Source of the DNA: an uncultured Candidatus Marinamargulisbacteria bacterium | GTDB taxonomy: Bacteria; Margulisbacteria; Riflemargulisbacteria; GWF2-35-9 | Direction of reading: 5' to 3' | Assembly: GCA_903910705.1 (NCBI GenBank) | Contig: CAIWAN010000029.1 | Span: 1-59,189, forward strand | Length of the DNA stretch: 59,189 nt | Shown: positions 1-8,721 of the stretch, one piece after another | Layout: every line of letters begins with the position of its first letter | Numbering within the stretch: the first letter of the stretch is position 1 | Made by a program: the position numbers and the translations under genes | The notes under the pieces: model-generated | The model's database searches: none | What the model was told of the DNA's origin: nothing | What the model saw: only the letters and a program-made list of their open reading frames with translations

Positions 1-203
1 GCGCTCATTATGACTCTCAGTTTTTCAAAAGTTGCGTCATCCCGAATACCTGAAAGGATCTCTTGTCGAATGGAGCCGATCATAACGACTTGGCCCGCAT
101 CAATAAGTTCTGATAGTTTCAGACCAATACGATTGTCTTGTTCCGTAGACAGTTTTTTTCGGAAGGCTAGTGACCAGACAGATGTATCGACAAGCACCTT
201 CAC
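1..203 (-). CDS. vapC: VapC-type PIN-domain toxin (partial, runs off window edge)
   Basis: The reverse-strand frame opens with a GTG that shares one base with the stop codon of the upstream antitoxin gene and reads VKVLVDTSVWSLAFRKK. This is the typical N-terminus of PIN-domain ribonucleases, with the first catalytic Asp in LVDTSVW. It continues through IGSIRQEIL, a common helix containing the conserved Glu, until the window ends, so about half the usual 130-residue length is present. VapC toxins cleave RNA, often initiator tRNA or rRNA, and are neutralised by the cognate VapB. The one-base overlap indicates translational coupling. Function is assigned from the motif and the VapB neighbour; the RNA target cannot be inferred. 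Confidence 0.8.
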   Translation of the reverse strand, partial: MKVLVDTSVWSLAFRKKLSTEQDNRIGLKLSELIDAGQVVMIGSIRQEILSGIRDDATFEKLRVIMS

Positions 204-400
204 TATTTGTCTCTGTGCGCCTTGTAGTTATAAGCTTCATCAAAATCAATCGCACCAAATAATGAAATCGCCTCATGCTGCTTCCGTCTCTCAATATATT
301 CTTGAAGAGCGTCATTAACGACTTCGCGCTTAGTTTTTTTATGACCTATCCGTTTAGCTTCATTAAGTAAGTCAATATCGATCGCTAGATTTGTTGCCAC
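203..400 (-). CDS. vapB: VapB-type antitoxin
   Basis: This 65-residue protein has a GTG start preceded by a GAGGTGA ribosome-binding site. The N-terminal MATNLAIDIDLLNEAKRIG followed by KKTKREVVNDAL is the ribbon-helix-helix pattern of VapB antitoxins paired with PIN toxins. The C-terminal part, rich in charged residues and ending near FGAIDFDEAYNYK, is the usual toxin-wrapping segment. It lies directly upstream of the VapC frame with overlapping codons, the standard antitoxin-first order. Such antitoxins normally autoregulate the operon by binding a palindrome near their own promoter; none was identified in the short upstream gap. Confidence 0.85.
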   Translation of the reverse strand: MATNLAIDIDLLNEAKRIGHKKTKREVVNDALQEYIERRKQHEAISLFGAIDFDEAYNYKAHRDK

Positions 401-455
401 AGGAAATCACCTCAAATCCATTTTACACAGAGAGATGTGTAAAGTAAACAAGGGG

Positions 456-1751
456 CTAGGGGAGCTTTTCCACGAACCTCGGGGGATAATACAACCAGAG
501 CGCCAATATTTTCTCAACCAAGGGATGCCAGAATCGGCGACGATCGACAAGAAAGAACCCGATATCTTGCACGACCACCCATCGCCAAAAGAACCCACTG
601 ACATTACTTCTTTGAAAATAACGATACCCTTCGGCTTCTATCGGACGTAGCCCCCGCCGTAGATCAAGAACAGGCATCGAGAGTTGAACCCACCGCTTCT
701 TAACTTCATCCACGGCAGGAAGTTCCTTGTCTTTGGGTATTTTGATCAGAACCTCCATCTGCTGACAAATGATCTTCGGGTCAAAAGCATCGGTACAATT
801 TCCCCGTTTACACCCATTCGGGAAACAACGATAAGAACAGATCGTCTCGGGACGAATAACCCGATGATGGACACCATACGGCCCCCATCGCGTGGGTTTT
901 ACATACTTTGAGGGGGACAAATTAAGAACACGCGTTCCCAATGAAGCAGCCAAATGCATGGGGCCAGTATCCACGGAGATCAGGATTGTCGCGCCTTGGA
1001 TCAGCCCTGCCAGTTGCAATAGATCGGTTTGCCCCGTCATATCAAGGATGGATTCGTCATCGGCCGCTATCGAGGCATTTTGAGTTCGCTCATTCTGGCC
1101 ACCCGTCAACACGGTCGTCATCCCTTGATGGGATAAGCACCGGATAAGTCCTTGATAGATGCCGGAAGGGATACTGCGATTACCTCGCCCGACTCCGGGG
1201 TGGATCACCGCATAAGGGACACATAGGGGCGACAAGGGCCGTGGAAATTCGACACCCTCCCACCCAAACCGCCCGACCGTGGGTAATGCGATATTAAAGG
1301 GCTTAAGTAGTTGAAGATCAAGGTCGACTTCGTGCATAAGGGGGTTATCAAAATCCTGCCGGACTCGATGAGTATGAAACCCAGACAATAAAAGTTTGCG
1401 ACTATCCCCCACTCGCACAGGGATTCTGGCAAGCCAAGTTGAAAGGACATACGGCGCTTCATTGAAGGCATGGATCACAAAATCAAAATGGGCGGCCTTT
1501 AATGTCTTCACAAACTTTAACAGCCCACGAGCCGAGGTGCCTTTCTCAAACGGGTCAAGCCAAACCTCATCGATCGCCGGATGCGCTTCTAGCAGAGGGG
1601 CCGTATAGTCATTTCCTAATACCACGATCGTTGACTCGGGCCATTGCTGACGAAGGGCCATCACGGTAGGAAGTATTAAAAGAACATCCCCCAACGCATC
1701 GGGACGCACGAGCAATATCTTCGGGGTCTTAATCGTGGGGATAGGTCGCAT
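456..1751 (-). CDS. GT9-family glycosyltransferase (heptosyltransferase-like), copy 1
   Basis: 431 residues. The N-terminal ILLVRPDALGDVLLILP and the C-terminal domain segment ISVDTGPMHLAASLG are hallmark motifs of the ADP-heptose:LPS heptosyltransferase family (GT9, GT-B fold), which builds the inner core of lipopolysaccharide on the cytoplasmic face. After them comes a Cys-containing stretch (CSYRCFPNGCKRGNC), a feature seen in RfaF-like enzymes. The final 110 residues go beyond the usual domain and end with an aromatic YYPP segment also found in the next gene. The ATG chosen follows GAGGAGG; a TTG one codon upstream is possible. It overlaps the upstream GT9 gene by 23 bases, so the two are cotranscribed. 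The sugar donor is unknown. Confidence 0.8.
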   Translation of the reverse strand: MRPIPTIKTPKILLVRPDALGDVLLILPTVMALRQQWPESTIVVLGNDYTAPLLEAHPAIDEVWLDPFEKGTSARGLLKFVKTLKAAHFDFVIHAFNEAPYVLSTWLARIPVRVGDSRKLLLSGFHTHRVRQDFDNPLMHEVDLDLQLLKPFNIALPTVGRFGWEGVEFPRPLSPLCVPYAVIHPGVGRGNRSIPSGIYQGLIRCLSHQGMTTVLTGGQNERTQNASIAADDESILDMTGQTDLLQLAGLIQGATILISVDTGPMHLAASLGTRVLNLSPSKYVKPTRWGPYGVHHRVIRPETICSYRCFPNGCKRGNCTDAFDPKIICQQMEVLIKIPKDKELPAVDEVKKRWVQLSMPVLDLRRGLRPIEAEGYRYFQRSNVSGFFWRWVVVQDIGFFLVDRRRFWHPLVEKILALWLYYPPRFVEKLP

Positions 1752-3012
1752 CAAGGGCCTCCTCTACCGTTTGATCATCACTTTTTCTGACAAGGATCGG
1801 GGGGTAATAAGCTTGGGTGGCCGCGATAAGACGTTTGACTTTATCCACAAAACGGACACGGTTGAGGATCACCACCGGTGCGTCTTGTTTAAGGCTTTCT
1901 TTAGGCCAGGTACCACCGGCCCCCTCTTTTGTTGCATCGATCACGCGAATACATTGAGCGTGAACCGATCGTTTATAGTCTCGGACGCTTAAACTTTGAG
2001 GACTATCTTGAACCCGTTCTAACGACTCCAAAACATCGTCGACATTGAGATGATCGATACATTCTCGCGTTTTGCAAGTATACGGATTACACACCCGTGG
2101 GCATCGCCATCGGGGTTCGACGATCTGCGCTGGCACACCATACGGCCCCCATCGGGTGGCTTTGATAAGTTTACTCGGCAAAATGGCCACAACAGGGACA
2201 CCCAATGCGGCAGCCAAATGGAGCGGCCCCGTTGTCGTACCAATGAACGCTTTTGCCATTGATAGGATCGGAATGAGGGTCAGCATCGTAGTCTCCCCAG
2301 CCACCGAGATCAACGCGTCGCCAAATCGTTTCATGATGGGAACAAGGGCAAGGGCTTCTTTGGGGCTACCGGTCAGAACCGGCATATATCCGTTGGCAAT
2401 CACCCCTTCGATCACCGCTTCATAAAACGAAAGGGGGATCGGCAAATTCCCATTGGCTAGGCCGACATGGATCACCACGGGGGGATACAGGGTCATTTTC
2501 TTCATCGCCGATTGAATCACCGGAGGCTGGACGATCCGATTGGTTAGAAAGCCATATCGCCTCGACTCGGCTACGTTGATCCCTAAGGGACGCAATAGTC
2601 TTAAATGAATATTGACCTCGTGCTGCCAAAGGTTCCCATAGCGTTGATCTACATGTCGATTAAGGAATAACGTTGCCACAAGCTTGGTCCGATCCCCGAT
2701 TCGTACAGGGATTTTGGCTAACCAAGCCAAGGCGGCATATTCGGGCTCGTTATAAGCAAAGATCACGACATCAAAATGATGAGCACGGATAATACTAAGC
2801 AGTTTAAGCCAAGTTTTGAGGGATCGATCCGCTCGATAAACATCGTCGATCACATCACTAACAGCGGCATTATTAAGGAGAAGCTCTCGTGTATAGGCGC
2901 TGGCAAGATAAACAATGTGCGCATCGGGATAATGGCTCTTTAATTCATTGGCCATGGGAAGCGACAAGATGACGTCGCCCATCGCGTCAGGACGAATAAT
3001 CAAAACTTTCAT
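1729..3012 (-). CDS. GT9-family glycosyltransferase (heptosyltransferase-like), copy 2
   Basis: 427 residues from the chosen start, MKVLIIRPDAMGDVILSLP. It carries the GT9 signature motifs at both ends (RPDAMGD; FIGTTTGPLHLAAALG) and a Cys-rich segment CPRVCNPYTCKTREC. It is clearly paralogous to the downstream gene and shares with it an extra C-terminal region of about 100 residues containing AYYPP. The role is probably transfer of a heptose or related sugar to a surface lipid in a diderm envelope. An upstream in-frame ATG exists, but the chosen ATG has the sequence TATGAT exactly six bases before it and no ribosome-binding site, suggesting a leaderless message. It is transcribed divergently from another glycosyltransferase. 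Confidence 0.8.
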   Translation of the reverse strand: MKVLIIRPDAMGDVILSLPMANELKSHYPDAHIVYLASAYTRELLLNNAAVSDVIDDVYRADRSLKTWLKLLSIIRAHHFDVVIFAYNEPEYAALAWLAKIPVRIGDRTKLVATLFLNRHVDQRYGNLWQHEVNIHLRLLRPLGINVAESRRYGFLTNRIVQPPVIQSAMKKMTLYPPVVIHVGLANGNLPIPLSFYEAVIEGVIANGYMPVLTGSPKEALALVPIMKRFGDALISVAGETTMLTLIPILSMAKAFIGTTTGPLHLAAALGVPVVAILPSKLIKATRWGPYGVPAQIVEPRWRCPRVCNPYTCKTRECIDHLNVDDVLESLERVQDSPQSLSVRDYKRSVHAQCIRVIDATKEGAGGTWPKESLKQDAPVVILNRVRFVDKVKRLIAATQAYYPPILVRKSDDQTVEEALDATYPHD

Positions 3013-3043
3013 GGGTCTATCATAACATGTATAATGAAGAAAC
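3013..3043. promoter_or_regulatory. Compact divergent promoter region, leaderless-type
   Basis: Only 31 bases separate two divergent glycosyltransferase genes. On the reverse strand TATGAT (3019-3024) is followed by six bases and the ATG at 3012. On the forward strand TATAAT (3030-3035) is followed by eight bases and the ATG at 3044. Neither start has a Shine-Dalgarno sequence. The spacing would put the transcription start on or next to the start codon in both directions. No convincing -35 hexamers are visible. Confidence 0.5.
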
Positions 3044-3811
3044 ATGTCTAAGCTTCACGACCTTCTCATGCTTGAACAAACACCGGCCTTTTCGAGTCCC
3101 GCTGTTAAGCGTCAATTCAAGGACAAGGTCTTGATGATGACCACGACACGTAATCACTTGAAATTCCTTAAAAAGACAATGGTTTGCCTTCAAGCCGTCC
3201 TTGATCATCGCCCCGACACCGTCCTTGTCATCATCGACAACGCGTCCGAGCCGGATGTTGTGGATTATTTAAAAACCCTTTCTTCGCCTCAAATTGAGGT
3301 CAATCTGCTTGCAACCAATAATGGTCGGGCGGTTGCCCATAACAGTTATTTACAACAGGCCGTTCGTCCCGACGATCAACCCGCCGTGATCTTCTCGGTC
3401 GACCCAGATATTACCTTTTCTGTCGAGGACTTTGATCGGTTGATCGATGCCGTCACCAACCTCAAACGCATCGGCATGCTAAGTATGCGATATGTAAATA
3501 ATGCCTGTAACCCCGAAAGTCGACTGAATCGCCCACCTCGTATCCTGCGTGGGAAATCGGGCAAACAATACGCGGTCAGTGTCCCCTCTTTTAGCAATGT
3601 CGCGGGGGGGATCTTTGCCATTCGCGGGGATATCGTCATGAAACGGTTAAAGGGTCGACTCTTCCCTAAGAAATCCTTTGCGCTCTATATCAATGACGAC
3701 GGAGCTTTGCACGATGCTCTTCGCCGGCGGTTCTACGTTAACGGATACCTCGAAGGCACCTCGGCCAAACACTACAAATCCGGCAATATTATTCTAAACG
3801 ACGAAGAATAA
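3044..3811 (+). CDS. GT-A-type glycosyltransferase (family 2-like)
   Basis: 255 residues. The segment TTTRNHLKFLKKTMVCL with VLVIIDNASEPDVVDYL shows the nucleotide-binding half of a GT-A fold, and FSVDPDITF is positioned as the DXD-type metal-binding motif. Near residue 175 comes the sequence NVAGGIFAIRGD, typical of the acceptor half of family 2 enzymes. A terminal DDGALHDALRRRFY region probably contains the catalytic Asp. It is shorter than the usual 300-350 residues and lacks membrane segments. It sits back to back with the two GT9 genes, so a role in surface polysaccharide or LPS core assembly is likely. Its end overlaps the convergent ispD by 23 bases. Substrate unknown. Confidence 0.65.
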   Translation: MSKLHDLLMLEQTPAFSSPAVKRQFKDKVLMMTTTRNHLKFLKKTMVCLQAVLDHRPDTVLVIIDNASEPDVVDYLKTLSSPQIEVNLLATNNGRAVAHNSYLQQAVRPDDQPAVIFSVDPDITFSVEDFDRLIDAVTNLKRIGMLSMRYVNNACNPESRLNRPPRILRGKSGKQYAVSVPSFSNVAGGIFAIRGDIVMKRLKGRLFPKKSFALYINDDGALHDALRRRFYVNGYLEGTSAKHYKSGNIILNDEE

Positions 3812-4472
3812 GCTCGATCATCCGCTGATCGCTGGGTGTTGTCAGTTTGATATTATCTGGGTCGCCTTCAACGCAGACAATATTGCCCAATTGGTAGGCA
3901 TCGATCAACATCACATCGTCCGTAAAATCTAAACGTCCTCCTTCAATCGCTCGCTTATGCGCCGCTAAAATGGCCCCATAATCGAAGCCTTGAGGGGTTT
4001 GAACCCGATAGAGATTTTCCCGACTAACGGCTCGGGCAAACGCTCCTGACGAGGTCACTTGATAAAGGGAGTCGGTCACTGCAATGAGGGGGCTTACGGC
4101 TTCGGCATCTAGACGAGCCTCCATAACACGGTCAATTAGATCGGACGGAAGATAAGGCCTCGCGGCATCATGGATAAGAACGGTATCCGGCGAGAAGCTT
4201 TCGGCAGCCAAAAGACCACGATAAGCCGATTCTTGACGAGTCAGCCCACCAACGACTATCAACACAGGCTTTGGTGTGTTGGTCATCGCCGTCTTAACCT
4301 CATCGAGGAAATCGGGATGAACGACCAACACAAGACTATCTACCGCAGGATGAGACAAGAAGGCATCAACACTGTAGCGATAAACAGGCCGCGAGTTATG
4401 AATACTGAACTGCTTGGGGATCTCCCCACCAAAACGAGACCCCGACCCCGAGGCAAGAATAATGGCTGACAC
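3789..4472 (-). CDS. ispD: 2-C-methyl-D-erythritol 4-phosphate cytidylyltransferase
   Basis: 227 residues from a GTG start, beginning VSAIILASGSGSRFGGEIPKQF, which is the CTP-binding glycine-rich loop of IspD. Further family motifs are HDAARPYLPSDLI, TDSLYQ, LYRVQTPQGFDY and TDDVMLIDA. The enzyme makes CDP-methylerythritol in the MEP isoprenoid pathway, which here would feed the polyprenyl tail of menaquinone made by genes later in the window. In-frame ATGs exist further upstream, but the extra codons lie in palindromic repeat DNA and are not IspD-like. The GTG is preceded by a purine-rich GGGGGGAAGG. Length matches the family. Confidence 0.92.
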   Translation of the reverse strand: MSAIILASGSGSRFGGEIPKQFSIHNSRPVYRYSVDAFLSHPAVDSLVLVVHPDFLDEVKTAMTNTPKPVLIVVGGLTRQESAYRGLLAAESFSPDTVLIHDAARPYLPSDLIDRVMEARLDAEAVSPLIAVTDSLYQVTSSGAFARAVSRENLYRVQTPQGFDYGAILAAHKRAIEGGRLDFTDDVMLIDAYQLGNIVCVEGDPDNIKLTTPSDQRMIELILRRLE

Positions 4473-4575
4473 CCTTCCCCCCTTCGGGGACCTTCCCTTA
4501 TCAAGGGAAGGAATATTATGCATTATGGTCATCCTTCCCTTGATAAGGGAAGGTGTCAGCATCGCTGACGGAAGG
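4471..4575. repeat. Cluster of palindromic (REP-like) units between ispD and leuS
   Basis: The sequence contains CCTTCCCTTATCAAGGGAAGG and, about 20 bases on, CCTTCCCTTGATAAGGGAAGG, each self-complementary, followed by GTCAGCATCGCTGAC (another palindrome) and GGAAGGGTGGG. Smaller hairpins such as CCCCCCTTCGGGG flank them. This looks like a dispersed palindromic repeat with GC-rich stems inserted between two reverse-strand genes. It occupies the spacer up to and including the ispD start region and could form hairpins in mRNA. A second hairpin of similar composition follows nifJ. Confidence 0.7.
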
Positions 4576-4582
4576 GTGGGTT

Positions 4583-7003
4583 TTACCTGACAACAAAATT
4601 AACGAGTTTCTTGGGAACAACGATCTCTTTGACAAGGGTCTTTCCCTCGAGGTGTTTGGCTAGTAACGACTTTGCTTCACGAATCAGCTCACTTTGACCA
4701 AGGCCGGTCGGGAGATCTTTGCTCGCGCGAAGTTTTCCGTTGACCATAAACACGATCGTGACGGTGTCCTCGACTAATAGCGACTCGTCATACGTGGGCC
4801 AAGATTGCTGATGAATACTGAACGAATTGCCAATTTGTTCCCACAGTTCTTCGGTAATATGTGGGGCAAACGGGGCGAGCAAAATCAGCAAGGTCTCAAG
4901 CGACTGTTTCGTAATGGTTGCTTCATTACTAAATTCATTAGCATAGATCATGAGTTGACTGATCGCCGTATTGAACTTGTAACCTTCGATCTCGGCAGAT
5001 ACTTTTTTGATGGTTTGATGACGCACCTTTTCAAGGTGAGGTGGGGTCGTGCCTTGCGTGATCGGCTTCTGCGCAATGCGCCAGACTTTTTCTAAGAAAC
5101 GACGAGTCCCCGAAATATTCTTCATTGACCACGGTTTTGATTGCTCCAGTGGCCCCATAAACATCTCGTAGAGCCGTAGGACATCCGCGCCCGATTCCTC
5201 AATGACATCATCGGGGTTAACCACGTTACCAAGCGACTTGGACATTTTTTGGCCATCTTCGCCCATGATCAGGCCTTGATTGGTCAATTTTTGATAGGGT
5301 TCGGGGGTGGGTACAGCCCCGATATCATAGAGAAACTGATGCCAAAAACGAGAATATAATAAATGCAGAACCGCATGCTCTGCGCCGCCGATATAGGAAT
5401 CGACCGGTAGCCAATATTTGAGTTTATCACTGTCGGCTAAATGATCGTCATTTTGGGGATCGATATAGCGAAGATAATACCAACTCGACCCAGCCCATTG
5501 GGGCATCGTATTGGTTTCACGTTTGGCCGCTCCACCGCACGTTGGACAGGTTGTATTCACCCAGTCTGTAATATTAACAAGCGGTGATTCGCCTGTTCCC
5601 GATGGCTCATATTTGTCCACCTCAGGGAGCAGAACCGGCAACCGATCTTCGGGGACAGCCACAATACCACAATGGGGACAATGAATGACCGGAATGGGTT
5701 CGCCCCAATACCGTTGACGACTAAACACCCAATCTCGCAGTTTGAACTGGATCTTTGCAGCGCCCTGCCCTTTGGCTTCAAGAACCTTGATGATCTCTTT
5801 TTTGAATTGTGCCGTTGGCATCCCGTCATAAATTCCTGAATGGATCGCAAAACCATCGGCGATGGCTGCCTCTTTAAGGTCGACAGGGATGAGTCCTTTT
5901 TGAGCAGTGACCACAGGGATGATCGGCAGATCGAAGGTTTTGGCAAACTCGAAATCGCGTTCGTCATGGGCCGGAACCGCCATGATCGCGCCCGTCCCAT
6001 AGGTAGACAGGACATAATCCGCCACCCAGATCGGGATACGGGTCTCGTTGACCGGATTGATCGCATAGGAGCCAGTAAAAACGCCTGTTTTTGTTTTGGA
6101 AAGAAAAACTCGTTCGGTATCACTTTTCTTACTGGCCGCGTCCACATATTGATCCATGGCCTCTTTTTGACGGGTTGTGGTGAGTGTGTCCACTAACGGA
6201 TGTTCGGGCGAAATGACCATATAGCTGGCACCGAAAAGCGTATCGGGTCGAGTGGTAAAAACAACCAAGGGGTCTTGATTTTTGTTATCAACCACAAAGG
6301 TCACCTCGGCGCCTTCGCTGCGTCCAATCCAATTTCGTTGCATGTGTTTGATCGGCTCCGGCCAATCCAGTGCATCCAGACCCGTCAAAAGACGCTCAGC
6401 GTAGGCGGTGATCTTAAGCATCCACTGGCGTAGATTTTTCTTGCCAACAACGGTACTGCATCGATCGCATTTCCCATCGACGACTTCTTCATTCGCAAGT
6501 CCGGTCTTGCAACTGGGGCACCAATTGATCGGGAAAGTCGCCTCGTAAGCAAGCCCCTTTTTATAGAGTTGCAGGAAAATCCATTGTGTCCACTTTACAT
6601 AGTGTGGGTCGGTGGTGTCGATCTCGCGATCCCAGTCATAGGCAAACCCGATGGCTTTGATCTGTCGTTTAAAATTCTCGATATTCTTCTGCGTGCTGAT
6701 CCGAGGTTGTATCCCTGTTTTGATGGCATAGTTCTCTGCGGGCAGACCAAACGCGTCCCATCCCATCGGATGAAGGACATTAAAGCCGTTCATTTTCTTA
6801 TAACGCCCCAAGATATCCGACGCCGTATACCCTTCAGGGTGGCCAACATGAAGCCCTGCACCCGATGGATAAGGGAACATGTCCAATATATAGAAACGTT
6901 TTTCTGGGGGGAAAGAAGGATCTTCGGTCACCTTGTTTATCTGGGCGGCATCCCAACGATCTTGCCATTTCTTTTCGAAAATAAGGTGATTATAAGCGGC
7001 CAT
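4583..7003 (-). CDS. leuS: Leucyl-tRNA synthetase
   Basis: 806 residues. Class I synthetase signatures are clear: HVGHPEGYT (the HIGH motif) near residue 50, the CP1 editing domain in the middle with [13 protein letters not shown], the zinc-binding CPSCKTG and CPTCGGA pairs, and [14 protein letters not shown] (KMSKS) near residue 585. The C-terminal anticodon-binding and tail domains are complete and end KKLVNFVVR. It charges tRNA-Leu in the cytoplasm. The start [14 protein letters not shown] fits the family; an upstream in-frame ATG is rejected because the bases in between form a promoter. Length is normal. Confidence 0.97.
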   Translation of the reverse strand: MAAYNHLIFEKKWQDRWDAAQINKVTEDPSFPPEKRFYILDMFPYPSGAGLHVGHPEGYTASDILGRYKKMNGFNVLHPMGWDAFGLPAENYAIKTGIQPRISTQKNIENFKRQIKAIGFAYDWDREIDTTDPHYVKWTQWIFLQLYKKGLAYEATFPINWCPSCKTGLANEEVVDGKCDRCSTVVGKKNLRQWMLKITAYAERLLTGLDALDWPEPIKHMQRNWIGRSEGAEVTFVVDNKNQDPLVVFTTRPDTLFGASYMVISPEHPLVDTLTTTRQKEAMDQYVDAASKKSDTERVFLSKTKTGVFTGSYAINPVNETRIPIWVADYVLSTYGTGAIMAVPAHDERDFEFAKTFDLPIIPVVTAQKGLIPVDLKEAAIADGFAIHSGIYDGMPTAQFKKEIIKVLEAKGQGAAKIQFKLRDWVFSRQRYWGEPIPVIHCPHCGIVAVPEDRLPVLLPEVDKYEPSGTGESPLVNITDWVNTTCPTCGGAAKRETNTMPQWAGSSWYYLRYIDPQNDDHLADSDKLKYWLPVDSYIGGAEHAVLHLLYSRFWHQFLYDIGAVPTPEPYQKLTNQGLIMGEDGQKMSKSLGNVVNPDDVIEESGADVLRLYEMFMGPLEQSKPWSMKNISGTRRFLEKVWRIAQKPITQGTTPPHLEKVRHQTIKKVSAEIEGYKFNTAISQLMIYANEFSNEATITKQSLETLLILLAPFAPHITEELWEQIGNSFSIHQQSWPTYDESLLVEDTVTIVFMVNGKLRASKDLPTGLGQSELIREAKSLLAKHLEGKTLVKEIVVPKKLVNFVVR

Positions 7004-7039
7004 GGGGAAAATGATAGAAGATGACGCTCTGACCGTCAA
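7004..7039 (-). promoter_or_regulatory. leuS promoter placing the start site at the ATG (leaderless)
   Basis: On the reverse strand TTGACG (7034-7039) is followed by a 17-base spacer and TATCAT (7011-7016), then seven bases (TTTCCCC) and the leuS ATG. This is a near-consensus sigma-70-type promoter whose expected +1 falls on the start codon. No Shine-Dalgarno sequence is present. It is the best defined of several leaderless-looking starts in the window. Confidence 0.65.
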
Positions 7040-7067
7040 TTAGTAACATATAGATAAAGGGGGGGGC

Positions 7068-7178
7068 TTTTTCAGTTATCGTCAGCAATGCTTTAATATG
7101 TGTCCATGTCAATCGTCCACGCGCATGGACAATCTTGGGATACTCTTCATAAAATTGATAAGAACAAATACTCCTATC
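7068..7178 (-). pseudogene. Possible fossil of a DUF1016-N-like (YhcG-type) gene
   Basis: A short reverse-strand reading frame between leuS and the radical SAM gene encodes SYQFYEEYPKIVHARGRL followed by TWTHIKALLTI. The pattern YP.I....G.LTW.H...LL.I resembles the N-terminal winged-helix domain of DUF1016 proteins, which are linked to restriction loci. Nothing recognisable lies on either side, so if real this is a remnant of a gene rather than a working one. Assignment rests on memory of the motif only. Confidence 0.3.
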
Positions 7179-7198
7179 CCTACCCGCCCTCATCAGAC

Positions 7199-7210
7199 TA
7201 GAATACCGCT
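7199..7210 (+). promoter_or_regulatory. -10-like hexamer six bases before the radical SAM start
   Basis: TAGAAT (7199-7204) is followed by ACCGCT and then the ATG of the radical SAM gene. No Shine-Dalgarno sequence is present. The spacing matches the other leaderless-type starts in the window. No clear -35 element was found. Confidence 0.45.
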
Positions 7211-8530
7211 ATGACAAAAATCGTCCTAGCGAGTGTTAACGCCAAGTTCATCCATTTAAATCTCGCGATACGCTATATGCAAAAATATTTAGCCCAGATC
7301 GCCCCCGATATTGAATGTGTCGTTAAGGAATGGAACATTAACCAACGCTTTATCGATATCATCAGAGAGCTTTATGAGGCCAAGCCCGACATGCTCCTTT
7401 TCTCGGTTTACATTTGGAATGTCGACTTTACCCTCAAGTTGATTAGGGAACTGAAGAAAATAGCCCCCAAAACGCGCATAGTCGTGGGGGGTCCCGAGGT
7501 CATGTATCGCAAAGAGGCGCTACTCGCTGAGTATCCAGAGATCGAGACCGTGCTGGTCGGCGACGGGGAAACGTCCGTTGCTCAGTATTTAGGGATCGAT
7601 GTCGATATCCCCGATTGTACGAACTTGGACTACCTACCGTTCCCCTATGACGACGAGGAGATCGAGCGGACGCGCAACCAGATCCTCTATTATGAATCAG
7701 CCCGTGGTTGTCCGTTTTCTTGTGCGTATTGCTTATCCTCTATCGACCCCTACGTGCGCTATTTCAGTTTGGCTCGGGTCCTAAAAGATATCGATTTCTT
7801 TATGCAGCGCAACGTTAAACTGGTCAAGTTTGTCGATCGGACCTTTAATCTTGACCCCAAGCGTTATCTGGCCATTTGGCAGCATATCCTTGATACCCAT
7901 AATGGACTCACCACCTTTCATTTTGAGCTAGCGGGCGACTTGCTAACACCACAGGCCCTTGCCTTGCTAAAGTTGGCACCGCCAAAGGCACTGCAATTTG
8001 AGGTCGGCATACAAAGCGCTCACTTGCCAACACTCAAGGCCATTCACCGCATGACCGATCTAGAAAAACTGAAGGCGAACCTTCTGGCACTTGGCGAGAA
8101 TATTCACATGCATGTCGATCTGATTGCGGGGCTTCCGCTAGAGGACTTCGCGACATTCGGAGTGTCGTTTGACTTTGCCATGAGCCTGAAGCCAGAAATG
8201 ATGCAGCTCGGATTTTTGAAAATATTAAGTGGCACGGAGATGGAGCGCCTCGCCATGGCTGACACAAGGTATGTTTATTTATCCCATCCGCCCTACGAGG
8301 TTTTGGCGACACCGTGGGTGCCTTTTGAGGAGATGATGCTACTGAAAGATATCGATAGAACCGTGGATATCTTCTACAACTCTGGACGGCATACCCTTGC
8401 CGATACGTCATTTGCGTTTTTCATGGCTCTAGCCAAGCATCTTCGCCAAACAGGTGTTTTTAACGACCCAAGGCGACCCGAATATTATGCAAAGGCGTTG
8501 GATGAGTATGGGGATCATTCTTGCATTTGA
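7211..8530 (+). CDS. B12-binding-domain radical SAM protein (DUF4080-like), 3' end rearranged
   Basis: 439 residues. The N-terminal half (about 1-130) has the Rossmann-like layout of a cobalamin-binding domain (IVLASVNAKFIHLNLAIRYM, VVGGPEVMY). The radical SAM cluster motif CPFSCAYC lies near residue 174, and LAGDLLTPQAL and VEVGIQSAHLPTL-like strands follow. Such enzymes use S-adenosylmethionine and a [4Fe-4S] cluster, often with B12, for methylation or other radical chemistry; the substrate is unknown. The last residues (ALDEYGDHSCI) differ from a second copy of the 3' end found about 0.8 kb downstream (ALDEYLKTKS), so the C-terminus was changed by an insertion. The protein seems shorter than related proteins that I recall. 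Confidence 0.8.
   Translation: MTKIVLASVNAKFIHLNLAIRYMQKYLAQIAPDIECVVKEWNINQRFIDIIRELYEAKPDMLLFSVYIWNVDFTLKLIRELKKIAPKTRIVVGGPEVMYRKEALLAEYPEIETVLVGDGETSVAQYLGIDVDIPDCTNLDYLPFPYDDEEIERTRNQILYYESARGCPFSCAYCLSSIDPYVRYFSLARVLKDIDFFMQRNVKLVKFVDRTFNLDPKRYLAIWQHILDTHNGLTTFHFELAGDLLTPQALALLKLAPPKALQFEVGIQSAHLPTLKAIHRMTDLEKLKANLLALGENIHMHVDLIAGLPLEDFATFGVSFDFAMSLKPEMMQLGFLKILSGTEMERLAMADTRYVYLSHPPYEVLATPWVPFEEMMLLKDIDRTVDIFYNSGRHTLADTSFAFFMALAKHLRQTGVFNDPRRPEYYAKALDEYGDHSCI
8445..8509 (+). repeat. Upstream copy of 65-bp direct repeat (radical SAM 3' end)
   Basis: This stretch matches 9237-9301 at a constant offset of 792 bases. The first 10 bases and the last 36 are identical; the 19 between differ at eight positions. 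It encodes the TGVFNDPRRPEYYAKALDEY end of the radical SAM protein. With its partner it brackets a toxin-antitoxin pair. Confidence 0.85.
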
Positions 8531-8573
8531 TCGTAAAGATAGTTGGAAATTTGTCCTGAGCGCTCAAAACCCT

Positions 8574-8708
8574 CTATATTTTGACTAAGACTTTATTGCA
8601 CTCTTCTTGAAGTTTTTTAAGTCGAGCAGTCAGCGTCAATCCTTTATCTCGTTCATATCGCTTCTTTTGATTCGCATGTATTTCTTGCATAAACATAGGC
8701 TCTTTCAT
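8574..8708 (-). CDS. Small putative antitoxin of a PIN-toxin pair
   Basis: A 44-residue protein, MKEPMFMQEIHANQKKRYER at the N-terminus and KKLQEECNKVLVKI at the end. The pattern (MxEIHxxRxxxYE near the start, then a second helix with a Glu/Lys-rich tail) resembles short antitoxins that follow PIN-domain toxins in many bacteria. The ATG is preceded by AAGAAGG and lies 13 bases after the toxin stop, so the order is toxin first, antitoxin second. It is too short for confident family assignment, and the call depends on the neighbour. Confidence 0.6.
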   Translation of the reverse strand: MKEPMFMQEIHANQKKRYERDKGLTLTARLKKLQEECNKVLVKI

Positions 8709-8721
8709 GGTGTCCTTCTTT

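Noticed and set aside
10-318. A forward-strand open frame across the vapBC region
   Set aside because: The reverse-strand VapB and VapC motifs explain the DNA; the forward frame has no start signal or motif.
5557-6147. A 196-residue open frame inside leuS on the same strand
   Set aside because: It is out of frame with the clear leucyl-tRNA synthetase reading frame and its translation is low-complexity, without family motifs.
7004-7039. Extended leuS start 12 codons upstream
   Set aside because: The extra residues cover a near-consensus -35/-10 promoter and do not resemble the synthetase N-terminus.
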